Origin: Mycoplasmatota bacterium
Lineage (GTDB): Bacteria > Bacillota_I > Bacilli_A > Izemoplasmatales > Hujiaoplasmataceae
NCBI GenBank assembly: GCA_023132365.1
Contig: JAGLYJ010000069.1
Location: 1 to 5,902, forward strand
Direction of reading: 5' to 3'
Length of the DNA: 5,902 bases
Positions within the stretch are counted from its first letter, which is position 1. Each line of letters begins with the position of its first letter. The notes beneath the pieces were generated by a model. The model was not told the DNA's origin, did not search any database, and saw only the letters and a program-made list of their open reading frames with translations. The translations under genes were made by a program, and so were the position numbers. This document shows, one piece after another, positions 1-4,696 of the stretch.

Positions 1-49
1 TTAGTGACGCAAAGCTATAGGGCCTTCGTAAGATGGTAGCCAGTTGCCG
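1..49 (+). promoter_or_regulatory. Cyclic-di-GMP-I (GEMM-I) riboswitch aptamer, 3' portion, cut by window edge
   Basis: An RNA aptamer that binds the second messenger cyclic di-GMP. Directly visible are the conserved core GACGCAAAGC at 6-15, then AGGGCCT at 19-25, the GATGGTAGCC segment at 32-41 and GTTGCCG at 43-49, in the order and spacing of the GEMM-I consensus. The second helical arm can be drawn with 21-23 (GGC) pairing 39-41 (GCC) and 24-26 (CTT) pairing 30-32 (AAG). GTTGCC at 43-48 corresponds to the 3' strand of the closing helix; its partner, the first half of the aptamer and the promoter lie upstream of the window. Family knowledge: these riboswitches commonly control motility, adhesion, pilus and matrix genes, which fits the exported proteins downstream. 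The call rests on consensus recall, not a covariance search. Confidence 0.88.
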
Positions 50-78
50 TTATCTTTTAAAGATGAGGGCATTTTTTT
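45..78 (+). terminator. Rho-independent terminator forming the riboswitch expression platform
   Basis: The hairpin has TGCC (45-48) pairing GGCA (68-71), a G/G mismatch at 49/67, then 50-56 pairing 60-66 with one G-T pair and a 3-nt loop. Seven T residues follow at 72-78. The 5' arm TGCC is also the end of the 3' strand of the aptamer's closing helix, so aptamer and terminator cannot both form fully. The simplest reading is that c-di-GMP stabilises the aptamer, blocks the terminator and lets transcription reach the surface-protein genes (an ON switch). The hairpin is seen in the sequence; the switch direction is inferred. Confidence 0.82.
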
Positions 79-198
79 ATTCTATACGATTGTTGTTTGG
101 ATTAGGAAGATGTTTGAATCGAAGATGAGGGCATTTTTTATTCCACAATTTGGGAATGAGAAGATGCTAGAATCTAGGATGAGGGCTTTTTTAATTGA
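60..198 (+). repeat. Three imperfect leader repeats of a terminator 3' half plus U-tract
   Basis: The string GATGAGGGC followed by (A) and 6-7 T occurs at 62-78, 124-139 and 178-192, spaced 62 and 54 bases apart. The similarity extends beyond this core. AAGATGAGGGCA, the T-run and ATTC are shared by the first two copies. The segments ahead of copies 2 and 3 also match (GGAAGATGTTTGAATC at 105-120 against GAGAAGATGCTAGAATC near 158-174). Only copy 1 has the complementary TGCC/ATCTT 5' arm next to it. Copies 2 and 3 therefore look like duplicated 3' arms that either decayed or could pair with the same upstream 5' arm at longer range. No CRISPR-like regularity is present. Confidence 0.7.
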
Positions 199-222
199 AA
201 AAATTGAATCATCCAATAGGAT

Positions 223-230
223 AGGAGGTG
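223..230 (+). promoter_or_regulatory. Ribosome binding site that decides the TTG start at 238
   Basis: AGGAGGTG is a near-perfect anti-16S match. It sits 7 bases before TTG at 238 and only 1 base before the alternative in-frame TTG at 232, so 238 is the better start. Confidence 0.85.
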
Positions 231-237
231 CTTGTTA

Positions 238-1008
238 TTGGGCCAAAAGATCAGGTTAGCCGAACGAGTTGTCGCTGCCTCAAAAGCTGCAAGGGTAGCT
301 AAAGCAAGTCGATTTGGAATAATGATAAGTGCAGTTCTAACCTTCATGATTTTTGCAGTATCATATTATGGCGAAGTAGTTGGTAATTTTACTTTCACAG
401 TTGATAGGATGGCACAAAATGCTGGAATAACAATGTATGAGAGTTTACAAGAAAAAGACTATACAGCAAGACTTATCTCAGATAAGGTTGATAATGCAGA
501 TGGCATGACAATTTATTGCGGAACAGAATTTACTAATTTTGATATTGGTGATGAAGTATGTATTCCTAGTGATCACCATGTTTCATCAGTAGATGGTAAT
601 AATAATGGAGAATCTTACATTGTTTATACATTCTATGTTGAAAACGCTGGAGATGTAATGGTTGATTTAACAACAACTATGAATATTATATCCACAGCCA
701 AAAACGCAGAGGAAGCTTTAAGAGTTCGAATAATTATAGACGGGGTAGCCACAACATATGCTAAAAGGCAGTCAATAAATGGAACTGCACCTGGAGAACT
801 AGAACCCTTAACAGAATCGTTTTACAGTTTAGAAGCTGTAATGCTAGAAGAAATTACCGAATTCGATGTAGGGAATATAATGAAAGTTTCCGTAGTGATT
901 TGGTATGAAGGTGAAGACGCTGACCATACAATTAATTTAGTAGGTGGCGGAGTAAAATTAGACATGCAATTCACAGTTAGCTTTGTCTACAGTGAAGGAA
1001 ATTTTTAA
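238..1008 (+). CDS. Exported TasA/camelysin-like (SipW-dependent type) surface or matrix protein
   Basis: A 256-residue protein, first gene behind the c-di-GMP riboswitch. The TTG at 238 is chosen for its spacing from the ribosome binding site. The N-terminus has an unusually long basic, Ala-rich stretch (residues 3-25, with Lys/Arg at 4, 6, 10, 16, 19, 22 and 25), then one hydrophobic helix (about 28-44) and YYGEVVGNFTFTVD, which resembles the export-signal boundary of TasA/CalY-type proteins. The rest is beta-rich, with alternating strands such as YIVYTFYV (127-134), ALRVRIIIDG (160-169) and KVSVVIWYEGEDA (216-228). Residues 216-247 align without gaps to 289-320 of the next gene product, so the two are related. 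C94 and C108 are the only cysteines and could form a disulfide. Family knowledge: such proteins form biofilm-matrix fibres or coat proteins and need a SipW-type peptidase, which is encoded downstream. The specific function and the cleavage site are unproven, and the protein may stay membrane-anchored. Confidence 0.78.
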   Translation: MGQKIRLAERVVAASKAARVAKASRFGIMISAVLTFMIFAVSYYGEVVGNFTFTVDRMAQNAGITMYESLQEKDYTARLISDKVDNADGMTIYCGTEFTNFDIGDEVCIPSDHHVSSVDGNNNGESYIVYTFYVENAGDVMVDLTTTMNIISTAKNAEEALRVRIIIDGVATTYAKRQSINGTAPGELEPLTESFYSLEAVMLEEITEFDVGNIMKVSVVIWYEGEDADHTINLVGGGVKLDMQFTVSFVYSEGNF

Positions 1009-1049
1009 TAAGAAGATAATAAAAATATAAAATATAAAGGAGAATTAAA

Positions 1050-2027
1050 ATGAAACAATTAAAAACAAAAGTAATTATGTCAGCTTTCGTATTATTATTC
1101 GCATTAGTTGCAACTATAGGTTCAACTTATGCATGGTTCACAGTATCAACAGTGGTATCTGTAAGTTCAATTAGTTTAAATGTTCAATCAGATGAATCAC
1201 TATTAATCTTAGTTGATCAAATGGGAGATGCTGGCACTCCAGGAGTAGGGTATGATTATCCTAGTAATGTAAATGATGCATTAGTTCTTGATAATGCTAC
1301 AAATTATGTTATCTCACTTGACAATACTGATATTGCAAGTTCAACACTTTATTCCCCAAGTTTATATACATTGGGAACTGTAACAGCTGGTTATGGATTT
1401 GCTAATGATGGAGCTTATGTTACATATACTGGATTAGGAAATGGAACTCCAAACGTTGTTACATTGTATACAGTTAGTCTTACTGATAAAAGTCATACAG
1501 CTACAACCAACAATAATTCTGCTACCGGAGATTATATTCAATTTGATTTCTGGCTATTATCTCAAAGTTCTACAACTGAAGATGTTGTATTACAAGATTT
1601 AACTATTTCAGGAGACTCAGAAAATTCTGCTGGACAAGATACAGTTATTGATGCATTAAGATTGATGACACATGTTAGTACATTTGATGACCAAGTATTT
1701 AGTCGTACTGCTCCAGATTATGGATTTGCTTTTGAATCTGGTATGCCAGGATATAATTTGCCAGCAGCTTGGGGAAACTCAGTTTTAGCCGCAGATCAAT
1801 CTGTTTTAGTAGCAGCAGGTGGGTTGTATTATGGAGCATTACTTGCAAATGCTAGTACTAATGTTATTGGAGACGCAACTGTAGTGGCTACTTTAGCTTC
1901 AAACACGCCAACAAAAGTAAGTGTAATTATTTTCATTGAAGGCTGGGATGCTCAGGCTACAACAGATATTCTTAATGCTGGTTTTGATATTTCATTTAAA
2001 TTTGCATTACAAGATGTAGCAGCATAA
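1050..2027 (+). CDS. Secreted SipW-type signal peptide protein, TasA-like, probable matrix or filament subunit
   Basis: A 325-residue protein. ATG at 1050 lies 6 bases after AAAGGAGA (1036-1043) and 41 bases after the previous stop. The signal sequence is clear: basic MKQLKTK, hydrophobic core 9-24, then GSTYAWFT (24-31). The (T)YAWF boundary is a hallmark of proteins cut by SipW-type signal peptidases, with cleavage most likely after Ala28. The mature part is rich in Thr, Ser, Asn, Ala and Gly, contains no cysteine, and is predicted to be beta-rich. Landmarks are YIQFDFWL (162-169), DALRLM (201-206) and KVSVIIFIEGWDAQAT (289-304). The first and last of these match the preceding gene product in order, which suggests a shared beta-sandwich fold. 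In family terms it is a candidate extracellular fibre or coat subunit. Its own strong ribosome binding site and the hairpin just after it would favour high expression relative to the downstream genes. The exact role is not known. Confidence 0.82.
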   Translation: MKQLKTKVIMSAFVLLFALVATIGSTYAWFTVSTVVSVSSISLNVQSDESLLILVDQMGDAGTPGVGYDYPSNVNDALVLDNATNYVISLDNTDIASSTLYSPSLYTLGTVTAGYGFANDGAYVTYTGLGNGTPNVVTLYTVSLTDKSHTATTNNNSATGDYIQFDFWLLSQSSTTEDVVLQDLTISGDSENSAGQDTVIDALRLMTHVSTFDDQVFSRTAPDYGFAFESGMPGYNLPAAWGNSVLAADQSVLVAAGGLYYGALLANASTNVIGDATVVATLASNTPTKVSVIIFIEGWDAQATTDILNAGFDISFKFALQDVAA

Positions 2028-2058
2028 AAGCATAAATAATACTTTAATATAATATTTA

Positions 2059-2091
2059 AACATAACTTAGGGCTTTGTCCTAAGTTATGTT
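2059..2091 (+). terminator. Strong hairpin after the second surface-protein gene (terminator or processing element)
   Basis: CATAACTTAGG (2061-2071) pairs perfectly with CCTAAGTTATG (2079-2089) around a 7-nt loop, and A-T pairs at the base extend it by two. It begins 31 bases after the stop at 2027. The 3' side is TTAACTT rather than a clean U-run, so termination may be partial; it could instead stabilise the upstream mRNA. On the opposite strand the hairpin is followed by TTTAAATATT, so bidirectional action is possible although no minus-strand gene is visible. Confidence 0.6.
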
Positions 2092-2252
2092 AACTTAAGG
2101 GTATAAAATGAATTAATGCAATTAGTGCCAGAAGACTATATTTAACTACAAACAAGATAATATAGTATTATTCAGGTAAAAATCAAAATATTGATGAAAA
2201 ATAATCTCTTATAATATATAATATAATGTATGTATTATATTTATATTGCGAT
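2092..2252 (+). promoter_or_regulatory. AT-rich gene-free spacer with a weak candidate promoter
   Basis: Together with the preceding hairpin this makes a 238-bp gap, far longer than the other gaps here (11-50 bp), which suggests that transcription of the downstream genes is set separately. Perfect -10-like TATAAT hexamers occur at 2210-2215, 2217-2222 and 2222-2227. The only fair -35-like element is TTGATG at 2191-2196, which is 13, 20 or 25 bases from these rather than 17, so the promoter call is weak. A short all-AT inverted repeat (2157-2162 with 2166-2171) is the only other structure seen. No gene, second riboswitch consensus or longer repeat was recognised. Confidence 0.3.
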
Positions 2253-2258
2253 AAGGAG
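2253..2258 (+). promoter_or_regulatory. Ribosome binding site that decides the ATG start at 2266
   Basis: AAGGAG lies 7 bases before ATG 2266. The upstream in-frame ATGs are poorly placed: 2260 is 1 base away and 2230 lies before the site. The protein therefore begins MKKKQRSS, a normal basic lead into a membrane helix. Confidence 0.85.
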
Positions 2259-2265
2259 AATGACT

Positions 2266-2973
2266 ATGAAGAAAAAGCAAAGAAGTTCTAAAAGAAAAAT
2301 AAAAGTAATTAATATTATTTTTTGGGTTGTTTTAGGACTAGTAGCAATTTATTCTGTAATAGCTTTAACATCTTCTGATGATGGAGCAACAACAATTTTT
2401 GGTAGATCAGCGTTTACAGTACAAACCGATTCAATGGCTCCTACATTTGAAAAAGGAGATTTGATATATGTTGAAACAGATTTTGTTTTAGATGAGATTC
2501 AAATAGGTGATGTTATTACATATCAAACAACGATAGATGTTGATGGAGATGGAACTGTAGAATGGATATATAATTCACATAGAGTTATTGATATATTAGA
2601 GGATGTAAATGGATATTTCCGATTTTATACTCAAGGTGATAATAATCTACTTGCAGATGTAGAACCAATCCACGAGAGCTTTGTTGTTGGCGTGTGGACA
2701 GAAAAGGCAATAAAGAACTTGGGCGGCATTATTGATGGGCTTGTTAGCTTTTTAAAATCAGGAACAGGTTTCTTCATATTTATTGTAATACCTTGTTTTG
2801 CATTTTTAATTTATGAAATAATTAGATTTGTAGGAATAATGACTGAGTATAAAACACAGCAAATACTTGGTGACCGCGTGAAGTTGCAAGAAGAAGCATT
2901 AGCTTTGGCTAAAGCTCAGTTAGAAGAGGAAGCAAAATTAGAAGCATTAGAAAAAGAGAAAAACGATAATTAA
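2266..2973 (+). CDS. sipW: Signal peptidase I, SipW/ER-type (family S26B), with C-terminal membrane helix and coiled-coil tail
   Basis: A 235-residue membrane peptidase that cleaves signal peptides on the outer face of the membrane. Basic MKKKQRSSKRKIK leads into a first membrane helix (about 14-34). The nucleophile is Ser56 in TDSMAPTFEKGD (54-65). The general base is His105 in SHRVI, in place of the Lys of ordinary bacterial LepB, which marks the SipW/archaeal/ER branch. TQGDNN (122-127) supplies the conserved Asp125, with Asp131 following. A second hydrophobic helix spans about 168-189, followed by a charged, Ala/Glu/Lys-rich segment (195-232) likely to form a coiled coil in the cytoplasm. 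DVDGDGTVE (91-99) fits a DxDxDG calcium-binding-loop pattern just ahead of the catalytic His. Its natural substrates would be the two exported proteins encoded upstream, as in the Bacillus tasA-sipW pairing. The order here is reversed relative to Bacillus, and the 3' neighbours are McrB/McrC-like genes. The class is confident; the substrate assignment is inferred. Confidence 0.92.
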   Translation: MKKKQRSSKRKIKVINIIFWVVLGLVAIYSVIALTSSDDGATTIFGRSAFTVQTDSMAPTFEKGDLIYVETDFVLDEIQIGDVITYQTTIDVDGDGTVEWIYNSHRVIDILEDVNGYFRFYTQGDNNLLADVEPIHESFVVGVWTEKAIKNLGGIIDGLVSFLKSGTGFFIFIVIPCFAFLIYEIIRFVGIMTEYKTQQILGDRVKLQEEALALAKAQLEEEAKLEALEKEKNDN

Positions 2974-3023
2974 TATAATTTCTCATTTGATGTAAGTTTG
3001 ATCTTCTTAAAGGAGGACTTCAA

Positions 3024-4685
3024 ATGAATGAATTTTCAAGATTTTATGTTGAATTTTATAGATACATTTGGCAAGACCTAGTCTTCTTTTTTAAGGAAGC
3101 AATCTGGCAAGATATGATTGCAAAGTTTTTTGAAAACATTAAATCGTATTATGATTTATTACTGATTGAATCGAGAAATTTTTCAGTAGTATCCTGGATA
3201 ATGGTTATTGTCACTTTTATTTTAAATTTATCGTTAATTATATTTGTAATTGCTAGGATATTTTTATGGTTTAAAAAGTTTGCTTCTTTTAGAGCCATTG
3301 AGATAGAAAAAAATGAACTGATTGATGAAATAGCTAGATTAAACGATAGAGTTTTAGAATTAGCGGATGAGAAGAATCAAATTCTTGCATTAAAAGTTTC
3401 TCAATTAGGTGTCAATTCTAAAACCGGCGAACAAACAGCTGGTAGTTATGGTGGATCTGGTGGGACAAGAATGCAACCTGTATTTGAAGGCGCTGGAGCT
3501 GGTCGTCCATCAAAAGGTGGCGGATCAACATATGTATCTTCTGGAGGTGGCGGAGGAAGAGGATCTTCGGATTCTGGATCTGAACCATTAGATACAGGAG
3601 TATCAAGATTTGTTAAGTTAATAAATGTTGATAAAGAATATGCAGGTAAAGATACGCATATTTATATGGATGAAAGCGATTATTTAGCACTTCCTGAAAT
3701 AGTATCTAAATTCTGTAACTTCGCATCATCAAAACTAAAATTATTCTATACGCCTCAGACTATAGCATTCTTCTTTTCAGGAATGGCAGCTTCTAAGGTA
3801 ATGATTTTAGAAGGTATTTCCGGGACAGGTAAAACCAGTTTGCCTTATGCAATGGCGAAATTCTTTGGAAATAACGCTTCTATTATTTCTGTACAACCAG
3901 CTTGGAGAGATAGAGCTGAGATTTTAGGGTACTTAAATGAATTTACTAAGAGATTTAATGAAACATCATTCTTAAAATCTCTTTATGAAGCAATATATAG
4001 AAAAGATGTTAATTTCATTGTTTTAGATGAAATGAATCTTGCAAGAATTGAGTATTACTTTGCTGAATTCTTATCAATTATGGAAATGCCTGATCCAACT
4101 GAATGGAAAATTGATTTAGTACCAGATACTAAGCCATCTGATCCATTAAAATTAATTAGTGGTAAACTTACAGTCCCTGGTAATATTTGGTTTGTTGGGA
4201 CAGCTAATAAAGATGATTCTACATTTACAATTACGGATAAGGTTTATGATAGAGCAATTTCTCTTACTTTTAGTTCTAAAGGTGAGCCTTTTGTAGCGCC
4301 AGAAACTGAACCAGTAAGAATGAGCAGCGCTTATTTGAGTGAGTTATTTGATGACGCAATTCATAAATATCCCGTCAGTGAAGTTGGCTTAGAAAAATTC
4401 GCTATACTAGATAAATATATTCAACAAAAATTTAGAGTAGCATTTGGTAATAGAATTATGGGTCAAGTTCATAAGTTTGTACCTGTATATGTTGGTTGTG
4501 GCGGTACTGAAGATGAAGGGTTAGATTTCATTTTTGCTAATAAAATTTTAAGAAAATTCGAAAACCTTAACTTAGCATTTTTAAAAAATGAGCTAACATC
4601 ATTAATTACTCAAATTAAAAAAATATTTGGTAAAAATGGATTTGAAATGTCTGTAAAATACATTAGAGAACTACAAGGGAGATAG
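3024..4685 (+). CDS. Membrane-tethered McrB-like AAA+ NTPase with coiled coil and Gly-rich linker
   Basis: A 553-residue protein; ATG 3024 lies 7 bases after AAGGAGG (3010-3016). The first 53 residues are rich in Phe, Tyr and Trp. They are followed by a strong membrane helix (about 54-83) with Lys/Arg on its C-terminal side, placing the rest in the cytoplasm. A coiled coil follows (about 92-125, with Leu99, Ile103, Leu106, Val110, Leu113 and Ile120 at core positions), then a flexible Gly/Ser-rich linker (139-186). The AAA+ domain has Walker A GISGTGKTS (264-272), Walker B FIVLDEMN (331-338) extended as LARIEYYF, a sensor-1-like GTANKDDST (392-400), and DKVYDRA (405-411) where Arg410 may be the finger residue. 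QPAWRDRAEILGYLN (291-305) and the DEMNLAR block are typical of the McrB-related GTPase/ATPase family. The McrC-like partner gene starts 11 bases downstream. In classical McrBC this motor drives a modification-dependent nuclease, but no DNA-reader domain is visible here; the N-terminus is a membrane anchor instead. It could belong to the coiled-coil McrBC-derived systems (CoCoNuT-like) or have a role in surface assembly. Confidence 0.88.
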   Translation: MNEFSRFYVEFYRYIWQDLVFFFKEAIWQDMIAKFFENIKSYYDLLLIESRNFSVVSWIMVIVTFILNLSLIIFVIARIFLWFKKFASFRAIEIEKNELIDEIARLNDRVLELADEKNQILALKVSQLGVNSKTGEQTAGSYGGSGGTRMQPVFEGAGAGRPSKGGGSTYVSSGGGGGRGSSDSGSEPLDTGVSRFVKLINVDKEYAGKDTHIYMDESDYLALPEIVSKFCNFASSKLKLFYTPQTIAFFFSGMAASKVMILEGISGTGKTSLPYAMAKFFGNNASIISVQPAWRDRAEILGYLNEFTKRFNETSFLKSLYEAIYRKDVNFIVLDEMNLARIEYYFAEFLSIMEMPDPTEWKIDLVPDTKPSDPLKLISGKLTVPGNIWFVGTANKDDSTFTITDKVYDRAISLTFSSKGEPFVAPETEPVRMSSAYLSELFDDAIHKYPVSEVGLEKFAILDKYIQQKFRVAFGNRIMGQVHKFVPVYVGCGGTEDEGLDFIFANKILRKFENLNLAFLKNELTSLITQIKKIFGKNGFEMSVKYIRELQGR

Positions 4686-4696
4686 CGGGTGATTAG

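Noticed and set aside
60..198. CRISPR-like array
   Set aside because: Only three degenerate units of unequal spacing, each ending in a T-run, with similarity continuing into the supposed spacers; better explained as terminator-arm duplication.
44..259. 71-codon open frame through the leader
   Set aside because: It starts at a TTG inside the conserved riboswitch, has no ribosome binding site, runs through the terminator U-tracts and overlaps the start of the first real gene. Its internal peptide repeat only mirrors the terminator repeats.
238..372. Type IV prepilin signal in the first exported protein
   Set aside because: RFGIMISAVL lacks the Gly-Phe/Met cleavage context and the Glu at position 5 of the mature pilin, and no pilus ATPase or prepilin peptidase is nearby.
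2092..2252. Second riboswitch or small RNA gene in the long gap
   Set aside because: No GEMM or other riboswitch consensus and no GC-containing structure beyond the hairpin at 2059-2091; the remaining sequence is simple AT-rich.
2230..2265. Upstream start (ATG 2230) for the signal peptidase
   Set aside because: It lies before the AAGGAG site and would add a hydrophobic MYYIYIAI lead; ATG 2266 has ideal spacing and a normal basic N-terminus.
3409..3606. Short open frames on both strands over the Gly-rich linker
   Set aside because: They are shadows of the GGN-rich linker codons of the McrB-like gene, with no ribosome binding sites or recognisable products.
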